Shown: piece after piece, positions 31,210 through 43,609 of the stretch
Position numbering within the stretch: position 1 is the first letter of the stretch
Layout: each line of letters begins with the position of its first letter
Assembly: GCA_037951165.1 (NCBI GenBank)
Contig: JBBDHG010000107.1
Location: forward strand, 181,001-245,000
Direction of reading: 5' to 3'
Length of the DNA stretch: 64,000 nucleotides
Source: Lophius americanus
Taxonomy: Eukaryota > Chordata > Actinopteri > Lophiiformes > Lophiidae
Notes under the pieces: model-generated
Told to the model about the DNA's origin: nothing
The model's input: only the letters and a program-made list of their open reading frames with translations
Database searches by the model: none
Program-made: the position numbers and the translations under genes

Positions 31210-31735
31210 CCCAACACCTTGGAAATATTTTATTTGACAATATAACTACTCTGGATGGTATGACCTTGGCCTTCAGCACCGCCTTGAGGAACCAGGGAGT
31301 TCTGTTTGATCCGGATTCGTCCTTTTACTCCCACATAAAACAGATTCTAGGACATTCTGTCGCAAAAAGAAAAACGAGTTCATGTATTTGTTACTTCCTG
31401 GCTGGATCACTGTAATGCTCCGCTGGCAGGTGGTCCTAAAAAGTCTCTGAGGCCCCTCCAGCTGATCCAGAACACTGCTGCACGTGTGCTGATCAGAACC
31501 AGGTTAATAGAACATATCTCTCCTGTATTAGCTTCCCTTCATTGGCTCCTGGTAAAATCCTTCTGCTCACTTAAAAAGCCCTTAACGGTCAGATCCAACG
31601 TATCTGAAGGAGCTCATAGTTTCATATTGTCCAACCAGAACACTGCGCTCCCAGCATGCAGGGTTACCTGTAGTCCATAGAATCTCCAGAAGTTGAATGG
31701 GAGTTCTCCAGTGGAACTATCTCCCAGTCTGGGTT
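31210..31735 (+). mobile_element. Rex1/Babar-like LINE, 3' fragment
   Basis: Translation across frameshifts gives LRNQGVLFDPDSSFYSHIKQ, a LDHCNAPLAG-like block and then RTRLIEHISPVLASLHWLLV. These are the late polymerase/C-terminal blocks of Rex1-like LINEs (GVIFD..LSF..HI, RLDYCNALL.G, HI.PVLASLHWLPV). Truncated, no intact frame. Confidence 0.7.
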
Positions 31736-31739
31736 GAGA

Positions 31740-33375
31740 ATAATTATATAATTAAGCCTGGCTTAAGTTAGCTCTTAGCAATGTTGCTATAAGTTTGGAC
31801 CAGCGGTGTAGTCTACTTCTTAGTAGTGTGTATTCTGTGTTTTTTCCCCTAACAGCACGCCAAAGCACCTCCACACTGATGTGTGTGCACACAGTATGCA
31901 AACACATAACTCATTCTCTGGTTATGTGTTAAAACTTGACTTACCACTTGTAAAGTTAAGACATCAGCCGATGACATTTACAGCCGGAGAGATCGGACTG
32001 AATTTGTACTGTTAAGGGTTAACCACCATCTCACTCAGCCAGTGAGGAGCTGCCTTTAGACGTAGATTTTCTGTCAAACATTCTCTGGAGCAAACGTTTA
32101 ATCGCCGGCAACTTACAATCTTCATTTCAGAGTGCAAATTAATTAAAAATGATTAAGCTGAAGAGGATTATCAGTTTTATAGGAGCATTCACATTAAACA
32201 TCCCTACAGTTCCATCATAAACACTCCACAGAATATTATAAACTTAACAGTCAGGATGCAAAAAGTCTTCTTTATCTTCCCAATCACAGTTACACACTTT
32301 AAATCAGTCTATTCACTAATCTTCCAAAGACAAGACTAATAAACACCGTCATGTAAGTTGTCCTTTGTGAATCTATATTAGTAATATGGCTAAACGAGGT
32401 GAAAAATCTACTTTAACATATTTAATAAAATCTCAATAGCTCTAATTATATTATGAACTATTGATGTCAATCATAACATATAGTAATATAATAATATAAT
32501 ATAATATAATATATAATATAATATAATTCTATAAATGCCTGAAATCAATCCGCCTGCTAAGAGTTATTACCTTTATTCATTTGAATTGTTTATAAAAGCT
32601 TTACAAAGAGGATGATATTTAACTTTCTATTTCCCCACGATAACGAAGGAAGCCTGTTTTACATTCCAAAGCCTGACTCTCAGTCCACAAGGCTGACCCG
32701 GTCCAGTTCTCGTCTAAAGGAACAAGGGGAAATGACATCACTGTATCGTATAGAGTGTATTCTGTTGATTACTTAAGTGGACACATACACACTTACACAC
32801 ACACTCACATACATACACAGTTACACACACGCACAAACACAAACACACATATACACACACACTTTATTTTGTAATTATTTACATTGTTTTTAAGTATATA
32901 GGTAATATAGGAATTTTCTTTGATATATAATCAACTCTATAGGTATTGTATTTTATTGGACACTGTAATTATAATTTTTTGGACATTTTCTATTTACTTT
33001 GCACACATGTGGACACGCTGGTTATTTTTTAAGGACATTATCCACTCTTCAAGCAAGCCCCGGTCCAGAACTTCAACATCTCCATTCCCTGGACCTGCTG
33101 AAGGGAAAAGGAGTTTAATGGCAATATTTTCTTTGCAGAAATCAGAAACTCTATTGAGTTGCTCCACCAATAAGTAATAACTCATTAAAAAACAGGAAAC
33201 TTAACGGGTTACACATTTCAGTGCCAAAGCTTCCGTCTTCTCGTCCTCGTCTTGGTTCAAGACATTCAACCCGGAGAGAGACCAGGCCAAACGACGCAGA
33301 CAAACGGCATAGCTTTGCCTTTCGTATCTCCACAAACTGTAATGACCAAACGCTTCCTGCATCTCCTGAAAGATT
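31740..33375. other. Intergenic DNA with short AT and CA runs
   Basis: A TATAA-type AT repeat lies at about 32480-32527 and imperfect (CA)n at 32785-32865. No exon seen. Confidence 0.4.
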
Positions 33376-33379
33376 CTAG

Positions 33380-33848
33380 AGGTGGGTTTACATGGGACAC
33401 TTTTCTCCTTTCCGAATTAAACCTTTCCAAATTGCAATGTCGGTCGCCTGTTTACATGACCTGTGACCTTCTTCGACCCGTTGTTTACATGCATCGACTC
33501 TAATCGGAAAAAGCTTTCAGACATGCGCAGATGATCCACACTCCAGTTCGTAAGGTGACGATAATGCTACGATGAGCTGGGTGTCGCCGCCAACATACGG
33601 TCATAAGAAGAATACGACAAAGAGATCGTGCATCAAACAGAAAGCTTTTCGAAACAGTGTTTCCATGCAGCGACTGGCTATCGGAAAGGCTTCCTTAAAG
33701 CAGTTAGACTACCTCCTTCCAAAGGAATGAAATCTCATTCGGAAAGGTTCTTTCCATTCCAAAAAGGATGTTTACGTGCAGCATTTTCTTTACGATTAGG
33801 CGCCTTCTCCAAATACATTCGGCATTAGGCTGTCCGTGTAAACCCAAC
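33380..33848 (+). mobile_element. Terminal-inverted-repeat element, copy 1
   Basis: Begins aggtgggtttacatgggaca and ends tgtccgtgtaaacccaact, so both ends point inward with the core ggtgggtttaca. The interior repeats aatcggaaaaagctttc-like and ttccaaaggaatga-like phrases. The same element occurs in opposite orientation at 49008-49621. No coding capacity, so a non-autonomous DNA transposon is inferred. Confidence 0.6.
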
Positions 33849-34359
33849 TTTTGACTCAAGCACCAGCTTACACGTCCCAACCTCTGACCCTAACTACCAG
33901 GACACATGGGAGGTATGGCGTTAATGATCAGAATTGGCAGGCAGGAGAAAGACAGGAAGAATTGGAATCTATGAGCTCCACTCGTAATTTTCCAAACAAA
34001 TCTGGAGCTCAAGCAAAGTGCTGGACTGTAAATATCCTGTGAGTCCATTTTGGCGCCCGGGGATTATCCACATGTTCAGAGCATTAGTGGGAAAAACCTC
34101 AGAGGAGCTCATGTGAAGTAGAGTGAACAGAGAAAAAAAGGATTAAGCTGCAGAAATAATATGAGTGAATTTTCAGGCAGGGATCCTGTTACTGCTGCAG
34201 GTGTTTCAAACATCTCGTCCCATCGCCACGGCGACGGAAGAGCAGCTGACTTAAAAGGAAACACCTGTTGGGAAATCATAGTGAATATTCGGAAAAGTCC
34301 CACTAGAGTTCTAAACATTTGTACAAATTACTTACAGCAAGTCAAACATAAAGGCCATA

Positions 34360-34545
34360 ACATTATAACCACCCTGCCTAATATTGTCTACCCCCTTCCT
34401 TTTTTTAGCTTTCCTTTTTTTTCCAGGGTCTCCATCGGACCTCTGAAGGTGTGCTGTGTTATCTGGTACCAAGATGTTAGCAGCAGATCCTTTAATGCTG
34501 GATTGGATTGAGATCGAGGGAATCTTGAGGCCAAGTCGGAATCTC
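34360..34545. repeat. Dispersed repeat A, copy 3
   Basis: Begins near cataacattataaccaccct and contains gacctctgaaggtgtgctgt, atctggtaccaagatgttag and cagcagatcctttaatgctg. It matches the copies at 17625 and 21345 and carries the same start as the 60035 copy. Confidence 0.65.
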
Positions 34546-34689
34546 GAACTGGTTGTTGTGTTCCTCTAATAAAGCACCAACAAGCACCAACAGGAGAGAC
34601 ACCCTGCGGTTGTCGTTCGCACCAAATGTATAAAGTGAGTTTATCTGCCTATCCAAAACTGTTTTTAATTTTTTTGCCTCTTATTTTTT

Positions 34690-35645
34690 ACCTATAGATG
34701 ACCACACCTCCAAAACAAACTTTGAGACTGCTACTTTTAACTTTCCACAGCTGCGCTGATGACACCTCGCTCTACGAGGTCGCGTCTCCTGATGACACAA
34801 GGTCAATAGACTTACTCACAAAATGTATTTTCGACATAAGAAACTGGATGTCAATTAATTTTTTACAGCTCGACTGGGACAAAACAGAAGTCATGATCAT
34901 TGGAACAAAAGCTCAGAGAGAGAATCCGGCCTCCGAAACTCAACTCTAAGTCAAATTTGACTGAAACTTTGATTTGAAAGCAAACGACACAAAAAAAAGT
35001 TTTTAGATTTTAAAAGTATTTACAAAGTAAAGTCGTTTCTTTCTCTGAGCAACACAGATATATTAATGTAGGATTTTATACTTCAGGTTAAAGTTCTTTA
35101 TTTCTCTCCTTTTTGGTCTTCCAAAGAACATAATAGTGTAAATGAGCTTTAATTAAATCAAAATTCTGCAGCACCAATGTTGACCAGGACAAAATACAAC
35201 TATTTAAAGTCATTACACTGGCTACCTGTTAGTTCTGCTATTTATAGATATCTTTTATAAGTTTATAAGCTTATAGTTTATAAGCTGCTTGTTTTCATCA
35301 GTTGTCCAACCTACCAGAACCAAAACATTATGTTGATGCTGATCTCAGCCACAAACATCCAGAGGCTCTGAGTGGAGCTCAAACGCAGATATTTTAAAAT
35401 GAAAACACCTAAATTCATTCAATTAGTACATAGAACTTTATCCTTTTACTCTTATTTAGTTTATAATTTTTATATCATTATTCAATTTGAAGAAGTAATA
35501 CTCTTCTTATTGTCTTTATTCCACAAACCTTTCTCTGCATGCATTGGTCATTGTCAATCACTATTATGGCACATTAAATGATATTTAATGTGCTTTAAAA
35601 TGTGCTTTATGCTTTATGGATAAAGGTTGATAGATTGATTGAATT
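34690..35645 (+). mobile_element. Rex1/Babar-like LINE, 3' part with tail
   Basis: The frame at 34698-34949 reads CADDTSLYEVASPDDTRSID, DIRNWMSINFLQLDWDKTEV and MIIGTKAQRE. This is the catalytic (Y/C)ADD box and following thumb of a Rex1-like reverse transcriptase (FLQLN.DKTEV.I.G.KAQRE). Farther on, KSLHWLPVSSAIYRYLL-like sequence appears around 35200-35260. The segment closes with a gattgatt tail near 35630-35641, as in this family. Frames are broken, so it is inactive. Confidence 0.75.
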
Positions 35646-35649
35646 TGAA

Positions 35650-36720
35650 ATGGATCCTACTGACTGACTCCCTTTCAGCTGTCCACACTTTTTCTTACCT
35701 CCTGTACCTTCACTCAGCATCCACTCCCGTCCATCATATTATCTGCTCAGCGAGGCCACCTCTCCTGTCTTTTCGCCGTCGTGTCAGTGACTCTTCATCA
35801 CTTCATCAGCCCACTCAGGGCTGCACTCATCGTCTGATAAAATCACATCATGGCTTCTGTCCAGCGACGCGCCTGAAACCGCTCCGGGTCAGAGCCATTA
35901 GCTGCTTTTTATTGAAAGTTCACTTAGGAGGACTATCTCCTTGCATACGGATCCTCCTCTCCTTCATCACATCACTGACATCAGCTGCACTCGTTCAGGC
36001 AGCCGCATCCGTCCAATCGCTATGTCTCTCCCTCAACATCAGCCAATCATTATCAGCTGCCGTTTTATTTCCTAAATACGACTCTCCATTCATCCATGTC
36101 TTCCATGCTGCTGGTTCGCACTCCCTCCACCTCCTCACCTCCACCTGGTCCATGCAGATCCATCAGCCTCACTAGTCTCAGCAGAGTCATCAGCCCAGAA
36201 AAAAGAGAAACAACTCTGTCATTCATTTAAAAGTGAAATGATATAACACTTTTCCCCAAGTTCATACACAGGAATCTTTATTTACATGGTTAAAATTACC
36301 GTTAGGATCGAGCAGCACAGGGTCCCACCGACCCGACTCAAACAAGACTATTTGGACTGAGAGGAATATTGACGTGATCCCTAGGCATTGCTGATCCATA
36401 AAAGTTTGATCCCGAGTCGGGGCTCTCAAGGAAGACAAGGAGAACAGACACAGCATGCAGGATGTTTCTGCTTGGTTAGTTTTCAACCTGATGTCTTTTT
36501 ACGAGTCTCTCTGTAAAACTGTCTGCAGCGACATCCACGTGGAACTGCTGAGATTATACCCGGATTATTTGTTTAGGGTTCAAATCTATCAAATCTCAAA
36601 GTTGATCTGTTACTGCAGCCAGGAGCAGCTGCTCCTCAGAAAAACACTAAGGTGCATGAATAGCTTTTAAATATTTACTGTTACCAGCGGGTCGGTTATC
36701 ATAGAAATTAGATATTGTCG
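35650..36720. other. Intergenic DNA with an unrecognised open frame
   Basis: A 178-codon + strand frame at 35639-36175 is rich in Ser, Leu and His and has no motif that I recognise. It may be chance or part of a repeat. No splice-supported exon. Confidence 0.3.
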
Positions 36721-36724
36721 TGCA

Positions 36725-36787
36725 GGCCGCTTATAATTATTCTGTGGGCCAGATGTGGCCTGCAGGCCTTGAGTTTGACATAGGTGG
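36725..36787. mobile_element. hAT-type terminal fragment
   Basis: Contains gggccagatgtggcctgcag and ggccttgagtttgacat, a phrase shared by termini of hAT-like elements in many vertebrates. Only the end is visible. Confidence 0.4.
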
Positions 36788-36789
36788 TA

Positions 36790-37450
36790 TAATTGGAGAG
36801 AATCATAATTATGAGGTTTTCACGAAGGGAAAAAAATTGTTTGTTATAAGGTATAACAAAAATGGTTCGAAGCCTTTATGACAAATAATCATCTTACGCT
36901 GAGTGACTGAAATCTGCCTTCTTGTCTCTGCGGCGTTCCCTTATGGCCTCCTGTGGTGCAAAGAGGAGCTTTAGCATCTTAAGCAGCTTTATTTTGATGG
37001 GCTCCCACGGATGAAGGCATTACCTGGTCCATCATGGCACCCCTGACAGGCCAAGGACCTGCAACAAGGACAGCTCTCCATGCGGCTGGTTTACCCTGAG
37101 TTGTATAAGTGAATCTACAGAATGGTTGAATCTGTGAGGCATTAGAGATATGGGGTTTTGGGACCATCGTTAACATTCTGACAAAACCTGTTCAGTGTAT
37201 TTGTTCTCAGTTGAGCCTTTTGTTTGTGTACCTCATTAATTCAGCTGTGCCTGTTATGTTTGTTAACGCCAGACTAAAGGTTAAACACGAGAGTTTTTGG
37301 TTTAATGTTGGTTTGGGGTTGGTTGGTTTTCGTGACCCCAAAACGAATATTAACTGTTTTTATCAGTTACATACTTCACCTACCACTCATGTTCTTATGT
37401 TTTATTAAAAACATAAGAACATAAAATTTCACCTTTTTTGCATTAATAAT
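36790..37450. other. Intergenic DNA, no feature seen
   Basis: No gene recognised. A short (ATGTTCTTA)/(TAAGAACAT) inverted repeat near 37387-37418 could form a hairpin. Confidence 0.35.
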
Positions 37451-37457
37451 ATTTTCT

Positions 37458-37604
<147 letters not shown>

Positions 37605-37619
37605 AGGAATTTGATCAAT

Positions 37620-38680
37620 TTCTCTCAAGTCACACTTTGACATAACAAACTATACTTACAACTAAATTAATAACTATAATTAATAACTATAAACTATAAC
37701 TATTTTTTTAATTATCGTGTTTTAGAACCTAATTGTAACAATAAAACTAAAAGCTAATTTTGCAGATTTAGTTTGATATTACTCTAAAATCTGGGTGAAA
37801 TTAACTTGGACTATTAGAAGACTCAATTATAGCAAGTCTAATTAATTTATGTTGAAACAATCATCTAATTGTGTGTTCCTTATTAAAAAAAATTTTCATT
37901 TGATAGTTGAACAACTAAAGAAAACTGTTTTGAACTGGAATAAAAACTTCCATTAGTATGATCTAGAATCGATTTTGAAACATAAACACAGTTGTTGAAC
38001 TTTTTTCAGTGTGTAAGGCTCGGGTCTTGAATCTGTGGCACATCTCCCTTTTCTAAACAAATCCATAATGGAGCTCTCCTCTGCAGAAGTCTGGCGCCCT
38101 CACCCGGCATCAAAAACAACATATAAAGTGCAAAGAGTGGCTACATATGGACATCTGGGATCAGTGTGAGACTCCTTTTATGTTTGAATATTGACTATTT
38201 GATATATATTACATTCAAGAGACTCTGGAAAGCGAATACATTTTTCTCACCAGGATAAGGACAAAGGACTGATAGAAATACTGGTGTAATAGCTGATAAG
38301 GAGGGGCACTCAGAGTCGTATTCAGGACTTGTACGTCATTGTTTCTCCAGGCCAGTATGGTTATGTTACTCCGTTAATAAAGTCTTGTTCCTGTTTCCGC
38401 AACAATGACAACATTAACAATAACGATGACAAATGTAATCAATCTTTAATTAAACGTCTTCATATTTTCTTGCATATTCTGGCTCAATGGTTTGTCCATG
38501 AAGGACAAGAAAAGTCTTGACAGCATTGTTAAAGTCTCGTACAAGTCCAGCTAATAGACTAGCGCTCACCCTGGGGGATTATATTGTTCCCTAAAGAAGA
38601 AGGAACAATAAATAAATCTGGACATGACATCCCTGCCTTAGTACCCTCAAGTTCATCATGCACCTCAGAGGGGAGGAAAA
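37620..38680. other. Intergenic DNA, no feature seen
   Basis: AT-rich and then mixed sequence without recognised genes. Confidence 0.35.
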
Positions 38681-38685
38681 AAAAC

Positions 38686-39659
38686 AATGAAACTGTCCAG
38701 GTTCATACAGTGAAACTGTCCAGGTTCATACAATGAAACAGTCCAGGTTCATACAGTGAAACTGTCCAAGTTCATACAGTGAAACTGTCCAGGTTCATAC
38801 AGTGAAACTGTCCAAGTTCATACAGTGAAACTGTCCAGGTTCATACAGTGAAACAGTCCAGGTTCATACAGTGAAACTGTCCAGGTTCATACAGTGAAAC
38901 TGTCCAGGTTCATACAGTGAAACAGTCCAGGTTCATACAGTGAAACTGTCCAGGTTCATACAGTGAAACAGTCCAGGTTCATACAGTGAAACTGTCCAAG
39001 TTCATACAATGAAACTGTCCAGGTTCATACAGTGAAACTGTCCAGGTTCATACAGTGAAACTGTCCAAGTTCATACAGTGAAACAGTCCAGGTTCATACA
39101 GTGAAACAGTCCAGGTTCATACAGTGAAACGGTCCAGGTTCATACAGTGAAACTGTCCAGGTTCATACAGTGAAACAGTCCAGGTTCATACAGTGAAACT
39201 GTCCAGGTTCATACAGTGAAACAGTCCAGGTTCATACAGTGAAACTGTCCAGGTTCATACAGTGAAACTGTCCAGGTTCATACAGTGAAACAGTCCCGGT
39301 TCATACAGTGAAACAGTCCAGGTTCATACAGTGAAACTGTCCAGGTTCATACAGTGAAACAGTCCAGGTTCATACAGTGAAACTGTCCAAGTTCATAAAA
39401 TGAAACTGTCCAGGTTCATACAGTGAAACTGTCCAGGTTCATACAGTGAAACTGTCCAAGTTCATACAGTGAAACAGTCCAGGTTCATACAGTGAAACTG
39501 TCCAGGTTCATACAGTGAAACAGTCCAGGTTCATACAGTGAAACGGTCCAGGTTCATACAGTGAAACTGTCCAGGTTCATACAGTGAAACAGTCCAGGTT
39601 CATACAGTGAAACTGTCCAGGTTCATACAGTGAAACTGTCCAGGTTCATACAGTGAAAC
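38686..39659. repeat. 23-bp minisatellite, ~42 copies
   Basis: Near-perfect tandem units of 23 bp (gttcatacagtgaaac plus tgtccag or agtccag). Variant units mark a longer duplication: the rare caatg/aaatg unit recurs after 391 bp (17 units) and the aaacggtcc unit after 414 bp (18 units). The period is not a multiple of three and there are no spacers, so it is a minisatellite and not a CRISPR array. Confidence 0.95.
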
Positions 39660-39727
39660 CGTTTGTTGTAACAGGGTAGAATTGTATCACCACACCAGCT
39701 CACCTACACTTGGAATGATTTTGTCAG

Positions 39728-39820
39728 TGTGTGTGTGTATGTGTGTTTGCGTGTGTGTGTGTGAAGTTGTTGCCAGCCTTTATTGTCATGATGATGATGA
39801 TGATGATGATGATGATGGTG
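39728..39820. repeat. (GT)n and (GAT)n microsatellites
   Basis: An interrupted GT run at about 39728-39763 and a (GAT)n run of about 10 units at 39787-39818, right after the 23-bp array. Confidence 0.85.
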
Positions 39821-39824
39821 TGGA

Positions 39825-40440
39825 AAACAGTGTCATCATCAGAGTACTAGAGCGAGTCTGTGGAAGCCACATACCTGCACGCGGCGGCCTGGACCTGAAA
39901 CACTGTTATGGTGAGAGATCCCTTCATTCTATCACCCCTTAAAGGTTTCTGACTGTGTCAGTCACTCTGCAGAAACCAGCCCTACATATTTCTATGTATT
40001 TCTACATCATGTGACAAACAGTATTTTTAATCGTTACTTCTGTGGTGCCTCGTGTCTCAAAGCTGTAACCGGCTTCAAGCCTGAGCGGTTTGACTCTGTA
40101 ACTCATGGATCCTGACTCTGGTGTCTGTAGAGGTTGATTGAAGAGGGATTCTCCTGCAGCGATAAACAGTTACAGGTGCTGAAGGTTAATTTAATTCTAC
40201 GCTCACGAGCAGCCAGATGGCATCAGCAACAACCCGTCAAGCATTGAATTGTGGCGATAAAGTGCAAAACGGTGATGAAATGCAACGTTTCTGTCTGCGA
40301 CGATGACGCGGTTAAATTCAGCTAATAGTAATCCGACGATTATGTCATAATCGTGACGGGTCCAGTCACTGCTGAGGGCCAGGACAACTCGGCATAGTTA
40401 ACACCTTCAGTGGTTCCGTTGTGGTGTGTCCGGGATTAGC
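39825..40440. other. Intergenic DNA, no feature seen
   Basis: Relatively GC-balanced, single-copy-looking sequence with no supported exon. Confidence 0.35.
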
Positions 40441-40443
40441 TGT

Positions 40444-40509
<66 letters not shown>
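40444..40509. repeat. (GAT)n microsatellite
   Basis: About 21 uninterrupted GAT/TGA units. Confidence 0.95.
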
Positions 40510-40510
<1 letters not shown>

Positions 40511-42150
40511 TCTTTTGGTCTTGAATATTTTTTTTTTAAGATACAAAAGTCAAATTTAAAACCACCAAATAAGTGTGAGAGATATTAAACCAAATGTTTG
40601 ATTTTTATTTTAAAATAAAAAATCAATATTTTAATGACTGTATTATTTTTCATGGACTTTTCTCTTATAAGGTTATTTTTAATTCTATGATATTCTGACT
40701 TGATTCTCAAAATGTTGTTACTTTTCTCTAAGCAAAATATATATTTTCATTCAGGATGTATCTATATTATATTAATCTCATGAGTTTTGACATTTTTATG
40801 ACTTTTAAAACTTCTCTTTGTTTCCTCACTCTTGTAATAATGTGAATTATTCATTGTTAAAACTCTAAATCTCTCCTCACATCTCCGTGTGACCTTTAAA
40901 CGTCTCCACACAGAGGTCACATGGTCGAGTATCTGCGACATCGTAGGACCATTTAAGTCCCGTCCTGAAGACGACCTTCATCCCGACTGATCCGGATCTG
41001 CAGACTTTTCATTTTGATCCAGACTAAACTAACAGGAGTGAAGATCTACATAACATGCAGGGGTCCAATTTAAGTCTATATATTATAACCCTTAGCGCCG
41101 ACGTTTGTTCTGCGGCTTCTTTATCGCTTTTTGATCAACTTTTATGAAAACATCCCAAAAAACCTTTGATGGTATGTCTATCAAATGTGATGCAGTAACT
41201 ATCAAAGATTTTGTGAGCAAAGTTATTATTTGCTTTATGTTGTAACTGTAATATGACAAAGTTATATTCTTTTTTTTTTTATCTAAGAAGAAATTGGTCA
41301 ATGTTAGAAATATTGTATTTCTTTGTGTGTTTTTAACTACTGATTACTAACAATTACTAACCGTCACAATGTTACCGACACAGAAAATAAATGATACTAG
41401 GTCTTACCTGTCCATAAATGCCAGGTTTATGCAAATACTCCTCATAGTTTGACTTTATTCTGAGAATGTCATTCAGGCGAGGCTTAAGGGAACAGGGAAT
41501 GCAGGAGACCCTCAAACGTGACGAAGGTGCTCTGTCGTTCCGTCCATCGGATCCGTTCGGCGGGGGGCGGCTTGTGTTTAGCATGCACACAGGTGTCTCC
41601 TCCTGCAGCGGGTGGATGAGCTGAATACAAATCTTTATTAATTAGGGGGCTAATTTCCCGCTCCATTGATTCCAGCTCCCGCGTAGCTCCGCACCTCGGA
41701 GGATCGATGAGAATTCCCAAAGCAGCTCCGTGCATCGGACGCCTCTGCACGCCTGAATTTTTATTACACACTCTGCATTTTTTTTAGTGTTGATTCTGTG
41801 AGGTGGCTGTCGATTCTTAAAATGTTAAGATACAGAGGTTTGCTGCACCGATCCGCAGGGGGAGAAGGGAGAAAATAAAAACAGACGGCAATAATCCGGG
41901 ACTCATTTGTGTCTTTCTGGACTTTTTCCATCTTTGTTGTAAAAATAAGTCTCTGACTGCTCCGCGGCAGCAGCTTCAGTGGAGGAGGGAAAACATCGGC
42001 CTGATTGAATACTGAGATATTACCCCGAAAATAGATGACAATTCACAAATGATTGGTTCCGACATCAGGTTTCAGACACTGAACGTCTGCTTGATGCTGG
42101 GAGTCAGGGATTATCTGAGCTGTGAGTGAGTTAGGCTAATCATCTCTTAT
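40510..42150. other. Intergenic DNA with possible conserved non-coding segment
   Basis: 41560-41900 is GC-richer, with attaattagggggctaattt near 41635 that offers homeodomain-type cores. It looks single-copy. No exon supported; 41090-41400 resembles 27500-27800. Confidence 0.3.
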
Positions 42151-42159
42151 CTCTCTTTC

Positions 42160-42880
42160 TTCTTGTTCTTCTTCTTTGGGCTCTTCCATTTCACGTGGGT
42201 CCCCACAGAAGACCATCTGTTTCCATCTCCCCCTGTCACACCAACCAACTGCATGTCCTCTTTCACCACATCCAGACATTTCCCCTTTGGTCTTCGCCTC
42301 TTCCACCTGCCTGAAAGCCCCATCTCCAGCACCCCTCCACCAGTAGATCCATCATCCCTCCTCTTCACGTGTCCAAAGCCTCTCAATCTGGCCTCTCTGT
42401 CCCTCTGAGGTTCTCCTTTCTAATCATGTCAACATCTTCAGATGTTCAGATGGAGGAGCTCTGCCTCCTTCTTTTAACACACATTTATTCTGTCTTGCTG
42501 CGACTGACTTTCATTCCTTTTCTCTCCGGCGCATACCTCCACCTCTGCAGGTTTTCTTCCACCTGCTCCCTGCTCTCACTACAGGTCACTATGTCATCAA
42601 TCAACATAATAGTCCTGCTGCTTGACCTCATTCTGTCACCCTGTCTAGCATCATAGCAAACAAGAAGGGGCTCAGAGCCGGTCCCTTGTGCTGTCCCAAC
42701 TTCACCTTGAACCCACCCATGACCTCCACCTCTACCACACACCTCACAGCTGTCCTACTGCTCTGATACACATCCTGTAGGTCTCTTACTTACTTCTCTG
42801 TCACTCCACACTTCCTCCTACAATCCCACAATTCCTCCTTCGGAACTCTGTCCGACACTTTCTCTAAGATTAATTCAACC
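42160..42880 (-). mobile_element. RTE-type LINE, 3' part
   Basis: Minus-strand translation gives the RT region after the catalytic box (LIDDIVTCSESREQVEENLQ, RWRYAPERKGMKVSRSKTE at about 42570-42485), then the C-terminus MRGFGHVKRRDDGSTGGGVL, RRRPKGKCLDVVKEDMQLVG. These match the F.DD.V.CSES..QVEENL, RWRYALERRGMK and RPKRR..DVVKEDM blocks of fish RTE elements. FADD has become LIDD and there are frameshifts, so it is inactive. Confidence 0.8.
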
Positions 42881-42899
42881 AATTTCTGAAGATCCGCAA

Positions 42900-43430
42900 A
42901 GAGGATGAGATTATCCAAGACTGATTAAAAACACCTACAACTCCTGGATCTAGTTCATTAATCACATGATGATGTCACGAATGAGTGAAGTTCTTAAAGT
43001 TCTCATGGATGGTTCAACTGTGAATGAGGGCGGGCGCTGGTGGCAGCCATGCTAACGTTAGCCGCAGTTTTAGCCGCCGCTGGTGCGGATGGACGGACCT
43101 TGGCAAACGGTACTTTTTTGTTCATCTACTCTCTCTGCATCATTTTCGCTTGTGAAGATAAGACGCTTAATATAATTGTTGTTATGCTGAACACTTTATT
43201 CTACCTGGTAACTGGTAATGACAACAAGTCAGGGCATTCTAGTCGACATTATCTGGCATGGAAAAAGAATTTCCACCGGGCTTTTCTCTATGGAGCTTTC
43301 GTTTTGGGGTCGCTCCGTAATTCATCCAAGGAAACACATAACATAGGCCGGATAATGACCTGGAGACCTTTCTATGCTATGCTAATGTCATCCAGTTTGA
43401 AAGCCAATAGGAACTTCCCTTGTTGAGGAT
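42900..43430. other. Unrecognised stretch containing one 33-bp-repeat-like unit
   Basis: A 128-codon + strand frame at 43040-43426 begins MAAMLTLAAVLAAAGADG. Its first 42 bp resemble one unit of the 33-bp minisatellite at 6941. The rest has no motif that I recognise. Confidence 0.35.
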
Positions 43431-43439
43431 TTCCAGGTG

Positions 43440-43605
43440 ACTGGAAGAAGATAAGGAGCTCCCTGGAAAGATTGGGTGGTCCATCCATAGTGGGAACCCT
43501 TCAGGATCCCCGAGGAGCAGATGGAGAGCATTGCCGGGGAGAGGGACATCTGGAATACCCTCCTGGAATCATCACCTGATGCTAGATACGGTGAAGATAT
43601 GAGGT
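43440..43605 (+). mobile_element. LINE 3'-end fragment
   Basis: Reads like GSFRIPEEQMESIAGERDIW and NTLLE, resembling a C-terminal motif (G.P.EEL..VAGEREVW.SLL) found at the 3' end of a common fish LINE. The antisense copy at 55440-55680 reads RIPLDELECVAGQKNVWSNL. Confidence 0.5.
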
Positions 43606-43609
43606 AACA

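Noticed and set aside
35639..36175. 178-codon + strand frame as a gene
   Set aside because: Ser/Leu/His-rich without recognisable domain, and lies between LINE and hAT remnants. Insufficient support.
38686..39659. CRISPR-like regular repeats of 23 bp
   Set aside because: Units abut without unique spacers and the DNA is vertebrate. It is a minisatellite.
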